64,000 bases of DNA. It comes from Sebastes aleutianus. Lineage: Eukaryota; Chordata; Actinopteri; Perciformes; Sebastidae. Under the pieces are notes generated by a model. The model worked only from the letters and a program-made list of their open reading frames with translations. It had not been told where the DNA came from and did no database searches. A program made the position numbers and the translations under genes. Shown piece by piece: positions 12,263-25,014 of the stretch (its first letter is position 1; every line of letters starts with the position of its first letter). The stretch covers positions 18,095,629 through 18,159,628 of the forward strand of contig CAKAKS010000032.1 of assembly GCA_916700875.1 (NCBI GenBank). Direction: 5' to 3'.

Positions 12263-13420
12263 ATGAACATGACTGTAGTAATTGAGCTTCTACAGACGGT
12301 TCATCATAAGCCTGTGAGCTCTATAACTTCATCATAAAACAGAGCAGGCTATTTAAATGTCCATCTCCACACTATATATATATATATATAGAACTGCTAT
12401 TAGGACTACTAATTGCTGCATTGCAACCTTTACATGCACCACCAGCAGCCCTGCCTCTTCCCATAATTTGATTAGTACTTCCCTTGTACCTGCGTCTAAA
12501 TCACGTAGAACAGTAGTCACCATGTTACAATAATGAGCAACATGCTTGGTCCTGTTCACATTACTGTCCCTAAGGGCATTTGGCTTTGCCTTGCACAATA
12601 TGAGATATCATCTTAGTTGTCCGGGAATCTGTTTTGCACTGAACCGTTACGTCAAAGTCAATCATATTTTTAAATGATAGGCACATGAGAATGTTTCTGA
12701 ATGTATTAAGAATCAAGAACAATCAATAGATCTGCAATTTAAGAGAGTAGGTCTACACCAAATGTATCACAGAGCAGTTTGTTTTTATAACTGTACTATA
12801 AGTAGAAGATATCAGCTCTGTGTCAGTGAATGCATAAGCAACTGTTGCAAATACGTACTTACAATAACCAAATGTTTGTTATAAAATGTTTTCTTTAATG
12901 CATCTTCTTATAATTGGGGCAAAAACTGAGCTCATATATGATCCACCGCAATCAATGTAATTTTCTTTCAATTTTCCATTCCATCAACACATCGATTACT
13001 GATATTTTTGTGAATCAGCATAGTACAATAAAAACATTTAACCAAAATTGATATAGCAAAAACAAAAGGGGGCACACTAACATTAAACATGTTGAGAGGA
13101 ATTTATGAGATGGTAAAAGACAAGTCTCTACTGGTAGATTCTATTCAGGTTTTCCATCTCCTAGTATGTTTTGCTGTATTTCACTGTATTGTTCACTGTT
13201 GTGTATCAATATATTCTTTTACCCAACACATCTTGACGTAAAATACATCTGAGGACATGCAAATATATTTTGAACAAGTTTCTGTACATAGTTATTGACA
13301 TAAAAATGATTATAAAGCACAACACTACTGTTTCAATTCTCAATGTTAAAGAGGAGATAATGTATAAATGCTAATGTGAAATGTTTCACAATATATAAAC
13401 AAAAGGAAACTCATATATAC

Positions 13421-13440
13421 CTTGTCGGTTGAAAAGTCAT
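13421..13440 (-). CDS. bdkrb2: Bradykinin receptor-like GPCR copy 3, coding exon 1
   Basis: ATG opens MTFQPT, then AG and donor GTATAT. The donor is slightly weaker than GTATGT in copies 1 and 2. The intron is about 1.76 kb. Same phase and Ser junction. Confidence 0.68.
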
Positions 13441-13587
13441 TCCTCCTGAGTAAGTCCGGATGTGAACCCTCCAGATGCCCGACTACACTGCTCCAGTAAC
13501 ACTCCCTTACTCTCCTCAGTCTGACTCTGACTCGCCCTCTTATATGGATCTGCAATTAAATGGATGTCAGCCAACTTCATCTGTATG

Positions 13588-13589
<2 letters not shown>

Positions 13590-13648
<59 letters not shown>
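13590..13648. repeat. CT/GA microsatellite 5' of exon 1, unit 3
   Basis: Long CT run with one GT interruption, upstream of the copy 3 exon 1. It is about twice the length in units 1 and 2. Confidence 0.9.
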
Positions 13649-14029
13649 CTGTTTGTCTCCTGCCCTCCTCTGAAGATCACACACATGTCTATGTGTTTGT
13701 GATCTGGCGTAGTTAGTGTTTATTTGCTTGATGTTTTATCATTGGATAAAGATTTTCCAGTATGCAGCCACTTGAGCTGGAAGTTAAAGTTTTAAAATGG
13801 GTGGCTGACGTCTTAGTCTAAATACACTGCGGGTATTATAGAGAATTTAAGCAGAAGCCACATTTTTGAGGAATTATTGGATATTATGTGGGAAATAATA
13901 ATGATATTCACAATCGTTTCAAATAAATATCTCATTACAAAAACGACTTACGTGTGAGCATAGTGATGTTATATCCTCAGCATTAAAGTGGAGCAGATGT
14001 TTGCTTGGACTTTGATGAAAGCCACTTAA

Positions 14030-14722
14030 AGGGACTATTTGTAACTTTTTAAGCGTATAAATGTAGCGGGTCGCCACACATGCGCGCTCGCATATGCGCG
14101 TTCGCGTGTGGCCGCTGCCTCTCCTCCTCTGCCTGCCTGCCTTCACTCAGAGAGCGTGCGTGTTCTCAGCTCGCTCCACCTCTAGACGTGAACGCGCGCT
14201 CACTCCACACTGCAGAAGAGTTAGTTTAGCTCTGAGAATATCTAGTGAATGTACAGTGGACGTTTGTGCAGAAATAAATGCTGCAGCTCCTTCAGACCAA
14301 CAGAGGTTTCCCGTGTCTTGTGAAGTGACGGAGCTCCTCAGCTAGTAACGTTATCGTCTCGTTACCGACCGGGTGCCTGTGTCTACCTGCTCTCTCCGGC
14401 TGTGGGCAGAGAGAGCAGGGAGACACGCTGCAGAGCCCCGCTGCATCAGCCTGCGCTGAGGCAGTAAAAGCCAACACTAAGATCAGATCTAAATCATGTT
14501 CATGGAGAGACCTTCGTCTGGTCAGCTAACATTACTGCCAAGCAGCTGAAATATAGAGTGATATTGTGGTTTTAGCTGACGTGTGTCGCCTCACTGTTGT
14601 GAGCGATGCTCGTTCAGGTATATTTAGAGCGAGCAAGCGCAAGCTCGACGCTGACTTTCGTTGATTTCACGGCCAGAGGTGTCACTGTTAAGCAGCATTT
14701 CTGAAAGTTACAAATAGTCCCT
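14030..14722. mobile_element. TTAA-flanked MITE, unit 3
   Basis: A 693-bp element bounded by TTAA on both sides with inverted ends AGGGACTATTTGTAACTTT and AAAGTTACAAATAGTCCCT. Unit 4 at 21,426 has a single TTAA here and no insert, which shows the target duplication. GC-rich centre with CpG-rich sequence near 14,090; no transposase seen. piggyBac-like by target site. Confidence 0.8.
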
Positions 14723-14726
14723 TTAA

Positions 14727-16076
14727 CCCTCTGAGACCCGATGGATCGCGGATGATCCCAACCGACTTTACTGTCTTTCAGAGGCTGTAGCAAGTTCCGT
14801 TTTAGAGCTAAAGTGAAGGTACTGATATTATATGAAACTAAAAAACCGAAGGAATCCATTAGTACCAACCATGCTAGCAGTCATGCTAGCTTGTCAGGAA
14901 GGAGGATAAATAACGCTCGAAATTTTGGCAACATTTTGGCAAGGATAAAATGGCATGATCATTTTCAAAGGGGTCTCTTGATCTCGGACCTCAAGATATG
15001 TGACTGTAAATGGGTTCTATGGGTACCCACGAGTCTCCCCTTTACAGACATGCCCACTTTATGATAATCAGATGCAGTTTGGGGCAAAAACCATGCAGTT
15101 TTTTGCATGAGGTAGAAATGTGTTGTTTTTGCCTATTCTAAAAATGGTTTGAATATTTCTGCATATTTGGGTCCCTAAACAGTCTTGGAATTACATAAAT
15201 TGGATATCACTGTAATGCTGAGACTCTTGTGGATTCAATGAGCCCAACTGTATTCATGTGTGATGATGTTAGTCCCAATAGCAGCAATTTCATTATAGTG
15301 AGACCATTTTTTGTAATTTGATCTCCCTGTATAAAATGACCTGTGGTCACCTCTAGGATAATCACAGCCTCATGAAACTTTACAGCCACAGACTACAGAT
15401 CTAGACCATTCAGAGGATGGATGGCTTTCCTAGCTAGATTGACAATAAGGGGGTTTCTGAGCAGTTTCCAGAACGGAAGTGCTCACCATCCAATCACTGA
15501 AAAATGCAGTTCTTGCAGAAATCTCAAAATATTAAAAGGTTTTGATACCAAATCACAGCATGGCTTTTTCTATGGTGTTCCTCAAGGTCTTGGTGTCTTA
15601 ATGTGGTAATTTGGAGGGATTTTTGACCATTTTCATCAATTCTCGTGTCGTAAAAAAAGGTTAAATTTTGCACCAAATCTGTGTAAAAAAATGGTATCAA
15701 CCCCAAAATTGCTGCAATAACTTATGAAACATAACAGAGCATGGGAATGGCCATCATATACTTCAGTCATAATGTTCTTAGCCCTTATATACTTTTACAA
15801 TTTATTTTAAATAATTAATTAATTGATTGATTAATTAATTAATTAATCAATCAACTAATTAATTAATTAATTAATTATTTAATTCATTCAATTATTTCCA
15901 ATTTATGACTAGAACAACTTGACACACAGTGCTGAGCTGCATCTCAATTTAATTTTCAGGTTCCCAGCTTTCAGATGATGTACACCACTTCTATGTGACA
16001 TATACTGCTAACCCCTAAAGACCCCCTGTATCCCCCTAAAAAAGACAAAAACGGGTCTATTGTCGGTCTCAGAGGA
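14727..16076. mobile_element. TTAA-site DNA element, unit 3
   Basis: Full version of the array's main DNA element, next to the MITE with one shared TTAA. It contains a long ATTA/ATTAATTA microsatellite near 15,812-15,895 and the block missing from units 1 and 2. Confidence 0.7.
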
Positions 16077-16567
16077 TAAATGAATTTATGCACTGCTCAT
16101 TGTGCATTAGAGACAAATGAATCCATTTCCTGCACTGTATTGTGTTTATGTAAGATTGCTATTACAGTGAATAACTCTGTGAGAGTCGGGTCTGAAGTAC
16201 ATTTTAGATCAGAATCAGAATCAGAATCAGAATTGTGTTTATTGCCAGGTGTAAGAGATTTACACTAGGAATTTGCTTTGGTTATGTTGGTGCAAGTCAA
16301 ACAGTATAATAACAAAAGGAATAGATAAAAATGTTGGAATAAAATAAGAATAACAAAAAATTAAAATAAGAATAACAAAAAATTGAAATTCTACCAATAT
16401 ACAATATACAAAATAAGCTATAAACAAAAATAAACATGATATAAACAGATAGTGCAAATATTGCCGGAGTGCAAACAATCAGGTATCAGAGGGAGAGAGA
16501 GGGATACAGTAGGGGGTGGTATTTAGAGTGTATGAAAGAGGGGTAGAGCCAGTGTCGGTGGGGCAAT

Positions 16568-16590
16568 AGTGTGTGTGTGTGTGTGTGTGA
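16568..16590. repeat. (GT)n microsatellite
   Basis: Short GT run inside the LINE 3' region. Confidence 0.85.
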
Positions 16591-16845
16591 GGGAGAGAGT
16601 CACAGGGGGGCAGAGTGACTGTTCGAGAGCCCCACTGCCACGGGGAAAAAACTGTTTTTGTGGCGTGAGGTTTTGGTCCTGATGGACCTTAACCTCCTGC
16701 CAGATGGCAGAGTCTGGAATAGATGGTGTCCAGGATGGGAGGGGTCGGCCACAATCTTCCCTTCCCTCCTCAAGGCCTGGAGGTGTACAGCTCCTGGAGG
16801 GAGGGAAGGTTGCAGCCGATCGCCCTCTCTGCAGCACGGATGTGT

Positions 16846-17505
16846 CATGTTATCACCTGGGCAGTATAGTAGTTTCCCTGTGTTTCCTCTGTTTCCCTGT
16901 CCTTTTGTCTCCTGTGTGTTTTACCCTGTTAGTCTGGTCTGTCTGTCGAGAAGGAGGTGTGGCCATCTCCTCCTCCCTCTCCTGGGCGGTGGTTGCTGGA
17001 GCAGCTGACACCAATCATCTAATCAAGATACACTCTGCAGTATATCAACCCTGGTCTTCCTGCCACTCATCGCCAGATTGTTTTCGTTGCCACAGTGGTA
17101 GTACGCTTTCAGGCTCACTTACCTTGCTCATTAGCTTCCTTTTTTGACTTTGTACTTGCTCGCTTTGATCCCGTTGTGCTCATCCTGTTTTTGTATTTTT
17201 GCCCTAGTGTGGTATACCTACCTGCCAGCTGCCTCCGCTTCCTGCTGCACCTACCTGCTCACTCTCCAACCTCATTGCTTCCTCTTGGATCACAGTGGAC
17301 TGGGATTACCATCTGGAGGAACACTGGAACCCCATTCCCCATGCTCCTCGCTCCCCTTTAAGACTTTCAGTCTTCATTCCATCCACAACAGACTTGGAGA
17401 ACCCTGCCCTGTTCACTATTTAAATTTATTATTATTAATAAATTATTTCTTGTTACACCTTTAAAACCTGACTAGTGTGTGCTGCTTTTGGATCCACGTT
17501 TTGTT
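16846..17505 (+). mobile_element. Insert within the LINE, possibly a solo LTR
   Basis: About 660 bp unlike the LINE on either side. It has TAATAAATT near its right end and ends close to TGCTTTTGGATCC. Length and the polyadenylation-like signal would fit a solo LTR or another 3' retroelement end, but I could not define matching termini or a target duplication. Confidence 0.4.
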
Positions 17506-18487
17506 TAACCTGAAGTCCACTGCCATCTCCACTGCCTTCAGAGCGTTCAGCTCCATGTGGTTCTGGCTGCACCAGGATGCCAGATGGTCAACCTCCCATC
17601 TGTAAGCGGACTCATCACCCTCGGAGATGAGGCCGATGAGGGTGGTGTCGTCTGCAAATTTAAGGAGCCTAACAGATTGGTGTCTGGAGGTGCAGCCGTT
17701 GGTGTATAGGGAGAAGAGCAGTGGGGAGAGAACGCAGCCTTGGGGGGCACCGGTGCTGATGGTCTGTGTGTCGGAGACTTGCTTCCCTAGCCTTACGTGC
17801 TGACTCCTTTCTGTTAGAAAGTCTGTGATCCACCTGCAGGTGGAGTCAGGCACGCTCAGCAAGGAAAGCTTGTCCTGTAGCAGAGCTGGGCTGATGGTGT
17901 TGAATGCGGAGCTGAAGTCCACAATGGCTTCAGAAGTGCGTTATGATAGGGACACTGTTGGTTGGTTCCTCAGGGAAACATGTCTCTAAATGTGTTCCTA
18001 ATAAAGATTCAAGAGACATCCATAAAACCATATGTATGTTTTATTTGACCTGTTATGTTCAGAGAAAAACAAATACTGGTACTATTTACAATCTGAGTTA
18101 TCAGCAATGCAAGATATACTGTATTTACATTAATTATTTTACAGCAACCAGGCTGATTTAGATCCCAACACCTGTACATTCAAGATACAGATGTTTGCAT
18201 TTGTTTGTTACAAGAGGACAGCTGTAGTTTATTGCATGTGATGAAACAGTTACATACATATATAATTACATTTCATAAAATTGATTAAAGCTCGATTATC
18301 TTTTTGAGAAGGCGTATCGTCAAAGATTGATTTGAGGAAGGGTGATTTGGTCCCATTACAACAGTATTACATCCACTGCAAATCTAATAATAAATCATCA
18401 TTGGAATCATTTACATTTGCGCAAATGACTGTCCACCTTTCTACAAAGTCTATTTTTAAGGGGAGCAGTGCTTTTGAAAGTATTATT

Positions 18488-19523
18488 TTATACTGATGTA
18501 TTCAGTGTAGAGGAAAGGTTGGATGAACGTGAGGACTCAGTGGTGGCTGTTTTCATTATTCTCCACTGCTTGAAGAGCTCACAAACTTTTTTACGGAAGT
18601 TCTTCCCTACAATGACGTAGAGGACGGGGTTGAGGACGCTGTTGAAGAAGGCTAGGTAGACGAAGAACTGAGTGCAGATAGGTAGGACGAACTCGAGGTG
18701 ACACCCGCCCAGGACGTCAGCTCGTACGAGCACGTTCAGCATGGTGACCACGTGGAACGGCACCCAGCAGATGAGGAACGCCAGGAGGACCGCCAGCATC
18801 AGAGTGGTGGCCTTCTGCTCCGTTCTCTCAGCATTGAACCTCTCTATCGTATGGATCTTCAAAGCCTGAAGAATCTTGACTGTGCAGAATGAGATGATCG
18901 AAATGGGGATGATCAAGCCAAAAACGAACAACATCCCATCAAAGACCAGCTGCACCGTGTGGTTTGGGTAGTCCAGAAAACATCGAGTAATATTACCAGA
19001 ACGATACACTTCCCTAAAGACGAGTGTGGGGACACTCAGGAGCAAGCCGAAACCCCACATCAGCAGACAGCCCAATTTGGCATATTTTGGCCTACGCATT
19101 CTACCATGGGACAGCGGGTGCACCAGTGCCACATAGCGATCTACGCTAACCAGAATGAGGAAGTAGATGCTGCTGTAAGCGTTCATCTTAATGCCCAGGC
19201 TGACGAATTTGCACAGGAACACACCAAAAGGCCAATTGAAACCGTTGGATACGTTGACGGCCCAGAAAGGCAAACAGGACACCAGGACGAGGTCAGCAGC
19301 AGCCAGGTTGCTCAAGTAGATCTCGGCCACGGTGCAGGCCTTCTTGTGGAAGCAGAAAACCATCAGGACAAACACGTTAAACATGATTCCCAGCACGGCG
19401 ATGAGCAGGATATACACCGGCTGTCCGATGTAGAGCCACTCCCAGTCGTGCATATCAGGGCAATCTGTGCCATCGGTGTTGTTTTGGTCTCCATATAAAG
19501 CTGTGGTGCTGAAGTCTGGGATG
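18488..19523 (-). CDS. bdkrb2: Bradykinin receptor-like GPCR, copy 4, main coding exon
   Basis: Type A copy; spliced length would be 351 because the second loop lost one residue (EVYRSGN for EVDNRSGN). The pseudo-start TTG seen in other copies is TTC here, so the first in-frame Met inside the exon is at MHDWEW. The exon still reads openly up to the acceptor at 19,524-19,525 (SIPDFSTTALYGDQNNT). This supports an upstream start. TM motifs, cysteine pair, DRY, CWVPF and NPVLY are intact. The TM7 top reads VLPIC, with Pro where type B and human B2 have Asp. The tail matches copy 1 (QWRIMKTAT, NTSV). Confidence 0.84.
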
Positions 19524-19808
19524 CTGTGGAGAACATAAAACGAAGACAGTTAAACATTATCATGGCAACAAAAACACTTTTTCGAGTCAGATGGGAAGAT
19601 CGATACAACTCTCATGACTGAAAAAGGTGGGAAACAAATGCAGTAGCCTGGCTCTGTCCAAAGATAACAAAATCCTACTGGGTTCAACTGAGTGATTTGT
19701 TGTCGGGGAAATACGGTCATCCCCTGAGTTGGCCTTAATGTTTCCACAGGTGCAGAGATGAACACAATAGCTTGTACAGCTCTTTTCATTATTTTCAAAC
19801 TGTGTGAA

Positions 19809-20163
19809 CATCCATCCATCCATCTATCCATCCATTATCTGTGGCCGCTTATCCTATTCAGGGTCGCGAGGGTGCTGGAGCCGATCCCAGCTGACATTGG
19901 GCGAAGGCGGGGTACACCCTGGACAGGTCGCCAGACTATCACAGGGCTGACACATTGAGACAGACAACCATTGACGCTCACATTCACACCTACGGGCAAT
20001 TTAAAGTCAACATTGTCTTTGGACTGTGTGGAGGAAATCGGAGAACCGGAGAAAACCCACCAGAACATGCAAACTCCACACAGAAGGCACCCAAGTCCTG
20101 CGACCCTCTTGCTGTGAGGCAACAGTGCTAACCACTGCACCACCGTGCAGCCCCGTGCGAACA
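19809..20163 (-). mobile_element. Rex3/RTE-like 3' fragment in intron of copy 4
   Basis: Same fragment and orientation as in the other units. Confidence 0.6.
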
Positions 20164-21081
20164 TGAACATGACTGTAGAACACTATTCACCATGTTACAA
20201 TAATGAGCAACATGCTTGGCCCTGTTCACCTTAATTTCCGTAAGGGCATTTAAATTTGCTTTGCACAATATGAGATATCATCTTAGTCGTTCTGGAATCT
20301 GTTTTGCACTGAACCGTTACGTCAAAGTCAATCATATTTTTAAATGATAGGCACATGAGAATGTTTCTGAATGCATTAAGAATCAAAAACAATCAATAGA
20401 GTTGCAATTTAAGATTATAGGTCTACATCAAATGTGTCACAGAGGAGTTTGTTTTTATAACTGTACTATAAGTAGAAGATATCAGCTCTGTGTCAGTGAA
20501 TGCATAAGCAACTGTTGCAAATACGTACTTACAATAACCAAATGTTTGTTATAAAATGTTTTCTTTAATGTATCTTCTTATAATTGGGGCCAAAACTGAG
20601 CTCATATATGATCCACCGCAATCAATGTCGTTTTCATTCAATTTTCCATTCCATCGATTACTGATATTTTTGTGTATCAGCATAGTACAATAAAAGCATT
20701 TAACCAAAATTGACATAGCAAAAACAAAAGGGGGCACACTAACATTAAACATGTTGAGAGGAATTTATGAGATGGTAAAAGACAAGTCTCTACTGGTAGA
20801 TTCTATTCAGGTTTTCCATCTCCTAGTATGTTTTGTTGTATTTAACTGTATTGTTCACTGTTGTGTATCAATATATTCTTTTACCCAACACATCTTGACG
20901 TAAAATACATCTGAGGACATGCAAATATATTTTGAACAAGTTTCTGTACATAGTTATTGACATAAAATGATTATAAAGCACAACACTACTGTTTCAATTC
21001 TCAATGTTAAAGAGGAGGAAATGTATCAATGCTAATGTGAAATGTTTCACAATATATAAACGAAAGGAAACTCAAACATAC

Positions 21082-21101
21082 CTTGTTGGTTGAAGAGACA
21101 T
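21082..21101 (-). CDS. bdkrb2: Bradykinin receptor-like GPCR copy 4, coding exon 1
   Basis: ATG opens MSLQPT, then AG and donor GTATGT. The junction codon is AGC (Ser) with the C at 19,523. The intron is about 1.56 kb. Confidence 0.7.
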
Positions 21102-21254
21102 TCCTCCTGAGTAAGTCCAGATGTGAACCGTCCAGATGCCTGACTACACTGCTCCAGCAACACTCCCTTACTCTCCTCAGTCTGACTCTGACTCGCCCCC
21201 TTCTACGGTAGGGAACTGCAATTAAATGGATGTCAGCCAACTTCAGTCTGTATG

Positions 21255-21255
<1 letters not shown>

Positions 21256-21285
<30 letters not shown>

Positions 21286-21297
21286 TCTCTCTCTCCT
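21256..21297. repeat. CT/GA microsatellite 5' of exon 1, unit 4
   Basis: CT run with one GT interruption upstream of the copy 4 exon 1. Confidence 0.9.
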
Positions 21298-21429
21298 GTT
21301 TGTCCCCTGCACCTCGTTTCAAATAAATATCGCATTACAAAAAGGTCTTAAATGTGAGCATAATGATGTTATATCCTCAGCATTAAAGTGGAGCAGATGT
21401 GTGCTTGGACTATGATGAAAGCCACTTAA

Positions 21430-22754
21430 TCCTCTGAGACCCGATGGATCGCGGATGATCCCAACCGACTTTACTGTCTTTCAGAGGCTGTAGCAAGTTC
21501 AGTTTTAGTGCTAGAGTGAAGGGAATGATATCAAATGGAACTAGAAAACCGAAGGAATCCATTAGTACCAACCATGCTAGCAGTCATGCCATCTTGTCAG
21601 GAAGGAGGATAAATAACGCTAGAAATTTTGGCTAAATTTTGGCAAGGAAACACTAGCATGATCATTTTCAAAGTTGTCCCTTTACCTCTGACCTCAAGAT
21701 ATGTGACTGTAAATGGGTTGCATGGGTACCCACGAGTCTCCCCTTTACAGACATGCTCACTTTATGATAATCAGATGCAGTTTGGGGCAAAAACCATGCA
21801 GTTTTTTGCATGCGGTATAAATGTGTTGTTTTTGCCTATTCTAGAAAAGGTTTGAATATTTCTGCATATTTTGGTCCCTAAACAGTCTTGGAATTACATA
21901 AATTGGATATCACTGTAATGCTGAGACTCTTGTGGATTCAATGAGCCTAACTGTATTCATGTGTGATGATGTTAGTCCCAATAGCAGCCATTTCATTATA
22001 GTGAGACCATTTTTTGTAATTTGATCTCCCTGTATAAAATGACCTGTGGTCACCTCTAGGATAATCACAGCCTCATGAAACTTTACAGCCACAAACTAGA
22101 GATCTAGACCATTCAGAGAATGGATGGCTTTCCTAGCTAGATTGACAATAAGGGGGTTTCTGAGCAGTTTCCAGAACGGAAGTGCTCACCATCCAATCAC
22201 TGAAAAATGCAGTGCTTGCAGAAATCTCAAAATATTAAAAGGTTTTGATACCAAATCACAGCATGGCTGTTTCAATGGTGTTCCTCAAGGTCTTGGTGTC
22301 TGAATGTGGTATTTTGGAGGGATTTTTGATCATTTTTATCAATTCTTGAGTCGTAAAAAAAGGTAAAATTTTGCACCAAATCTGTGTAAAATAATGGTAT
22401 CAACCCCAAAATTACTGAAACAACTTATGAAACATAACAGAGCATGGGAATGGCCATCATATACTTCAGTCATAATGTTCTTAGCCCTTATACACGTTTA
22501 CAATTTATTTTAAATAATTCATTATTTAATTAATTAGTTAATTGATTAATTGATTCATTCATTCATTCAATTATTTCCAATTTATGACTAGAACAACTTG
22601 ACACACAGTGCTGAGCTGCATCTCAAATTAATCTTCAGGTTTCCAGCTTTCAGATGATGTACACCACTTCTATGTGACATATACTGCTGACCCCTAAAGA
22701 CCCCCTGTATCCCCCAAAAAAGACAAAAACAGGTCTATTGTGGCTCTCAGAGGG
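21430..22754. mobile_element. TTAA-site DNA element, unit 4
   Basis: Directly after the single TTAA at 21,426-21,429. Same inverted ends; the first base of the left end is changed (TCCTCTGAGACC). It has no adjacent MITE. Confidence 0.7.
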
Positions 22755-23448
22755 TAAATGAATTTATGCACTGCTCGTTGTGCATTAGAGACAAATGAAT
22801 CCATTTCCTGCACTGCATTGTGTTTATGTAAGATTGCTATTACAGTGAATAACTCTGTGAAAGTCGGGTCTGAAGTACATTTTAATGGCTTCAGAAGTGC
22901 GTTATGATAGGGACACTGTTGGTTGGTTCCTCAGGGAAACATGTCTCTAAACATGTTCCTAATAAAGATTCAAGAGACATCCATAAAACCATATGTATGT
23001 TTTATTTGACCTGTTATGTTCAGAGAAAAACAAATACTGGTATTATTTACAATCTGAGTTATCAGCAATGCAAGATATACTGTATTTACATAAATTATTT
23101 TACAGCAACCATGTTGATTTAAATCTCACCACCTGTACATTCAAGATACAGATGTTTGCATATGTTTGTAACAACAGGACAGCTGTAGTTTATTGCATGT
23201 GATGAAACAGTTACATACATATATAACTACATTTCATAAAAATGATTAAAGCTTGATTATCTTTTTGAGAAGACGTATCGTCAAAGATTGATTTGAGGAA
23301 GGGTGATTTGGTCCCATTACAACACAATTACATCCACTGCAAATCTAATAATGAATCATCATTGGAATCATTTACATTTGCGCAAATGACTGTCCACCTT
23401 TCTACAAAGTCTATTTTTAAGGGGAGCAGTGCTTTTGAAAGTAGTATT

Positions 23449-24487
23449 TTATAAAAACGTTTTCAGTGTAGAGGACAGCTTTGATGAACGTGAGGACTCT
23501 GAGGTGGCTGGTTTCCTAATTTTCCGCTGCTTGAAAAGCTCACAAACTTTTTTACGGAAGTTCTTCCCTACAATGACGTAGAGGACGGGGTTGAGGACGC
23601 TGTTGAAGAAGGCTAGGTAGACGAAGAACTGATTACAGATGTCTAGGACGGACGTGAGGTGACACCCTCCCAGGACTTCAGCTTGTACGAGCCCTCTCAG
23701 CATGGTGACCACGTGGAACGGCACCCAGCAGATGAGGAACGCCAGGAAGACCGCCAGCACCAGAGTGGTGGCCTTCTGCTCCGTTCTCTCAGCATTGAAC
23801 CTCTCTATCGTCTTGATCTTCAAAGCCTGAATAATCTTGACGGTGCAGAATGAGATGATCGAAATGGGGATGATTAAGCCAAAAACAAACAACATCCCAT
23901 CAAAGACCAGCTGCACCGTGTGGTTTGGGTAGTCCAGAGAACATTGAGTAATATTATCAGAATGATTATCCTCTACCCTATAGACAAATGTGGGGACACT
24001 CAGGAGCGAGCCGAAACCCCACATCAGCAAACAGCCCAATTTGGCATATTTTGGCCTATGCATTCTACCGTGGGACAGCGGGTGCACCAGCACCCCATAG
24101 CGATCTACGCTAACCAGAACGAGGAAGTAGATGCTGCTATAGGCGTTCATCTTAATGCCCATGCTGACGACTTTGCACAGGAACACACCAAAAGGCCAAT
24201 TGAAATCTTTGTATATGTTGACAGCCCAGAAAGGCAAACAGGACACCAGGACGAGGTCAGCAGCAGCCAGGTTGCTCAAGTAGATCTCGGCCACGGTGCA
24301 GGCCTTCTTGTGGAAGCAGAAAACCATCAGGACAAACAAGTTGAACATGATTCCCAGCACGGCGATGAGCAGGATATACACCGGCTGTCCGATTTTGAGC
24401 CACTTCCAGTCGTACATATCAGGGCAATCTGTGCTATTGGTGTTGTTTTGGTCTCCATTTAAAGCTGTGGTGTTGAAGTCTGGGACG
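23449..24487 (-). CDS. bdkrb2: Bradykinin receptor-like GPCR, copy 5, main coding exon
   Basis: Type B copy; spliced length would be 352. The TM2 and TM3 cores match the family, with YGVLVHP after DRY, VYRVEDNHSDNIT in loop 2, CWVPF and NPVLY. It is the most divergent at TM6/loop 3: MLRGLVQAEVLGGCHL places Arg at the position of human B2's TM6-top Asp, while Asp at the TM7 top (VLDIC) is kept. It also has VFLAF for VLLAF and ICNQF for ICTQF. The tail is full length, ending KLSSTLKTFL. Acceptor at 24,488-24,489. Confidence 0.84.
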
Positions 24488-24658
24488 CTGTGGAGAACAT
24501 AAAACAAAGACAGTTAACATTATCATGGCAACAAAAACACTTTTTCGAGTCAGATGGGAAGATCGATACCACTCTCATGACTGAAAACGGTGGGAAACAA
24601 CTGCAGTAGCCTGGCTCTGTCTTGTACAGCTCTTTTCATTATTTTCAAACTGTGTGAA

Positions 24659-25014
24659 CATCCATCCATCCATCTATCCATCCATTATCTGTGGCCGCTT
24701 ATCCTATTCAGGGTCGCGAGGGTGCTGGAGCCGATCCCAGCTGACATTGGGCGAAGGCGGTGTACACCCTGGACAGGTCGCCAGACTATCACAGGGCTGA
24801 CACATTGAGACAGACAACCATTGACGCTCACATTCACACCTATGGGCAATTTAGAGTCAACATTGTCTTTGGACTGTGTGGAGGAAAACAGAGAACCCAG
24901 AGAAAACCCACCAGAACATGCAAACTACACACAGAAGGGCCCCAAGTCCTGCGACCCTCTTGCTGTGAGGCAACAGTGCGAACCACTGCACCACCGTGTA
25001 GCCCTGTGTGAACA
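24659..25014 (-). mobile_element. Rex3/RTE-like 3' fragment in intron of copy 5
   Basis: Same fragment and orientation as in the other units. Confidence 0.6.

Larger units (their letters stand above)
10057..17923. repeat. Tandem receptor unit 3 (about 7.9 kb, enlarged)
   Basis: Same order of parts, enlarged by a 693-bp TTAA-flanked MITE (14,030-14,722) and by a LINE with internal insert at its right end (16,204-17,923). Confidence 0.9.
16204..17923 (-). mobile_element. Rex/CR1-like LINE, truncated and interrupted
   Basis: Minus-strand non-LTR retrotransposon. Its 3' end is the GATCAGAATCAGAATCAG repeat at 16,206. The C-terminal ORF2 part (SHPGHHLF, LPSGRR, TSRHKNSFFP) lies at about 16,630-16,845. 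The reverse transcriptase part is at 17,490-17,922 with the [18 protein letters not shown] region and the catalytic FADDT motif. The 5' end is truncated. ORF2 is internally deleted where an unrelated insert sits. Empty sites at 5150 and 10,057 define both edges. Confidence 0.8.
17924..22884. repeat. Tandem receptor unit 4 (about 5.0 kb)
   Basis: Same parts as unit 1. It follows the LINE directly, as unit 1 does. About 190 bp of the intron present in unit 1 near 2370-2600 is missing around 20,178. Confidence 0.9.

Noticed and set aside
13475..13702. Poly Ser/Leu frame on the plus strand
   Set aside because: Pure translation of the CT microsatellite.
14094..14477. CpG-rich stretch with open frames near 14.1-14.5 kb, repeated at 27.7-28.1 kb, considered as a promoter or gene
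   Set aside because: It lies wholly inside a TTAA-flanked MITE shared by two units and absent from the sister site. No gene signal is seen.
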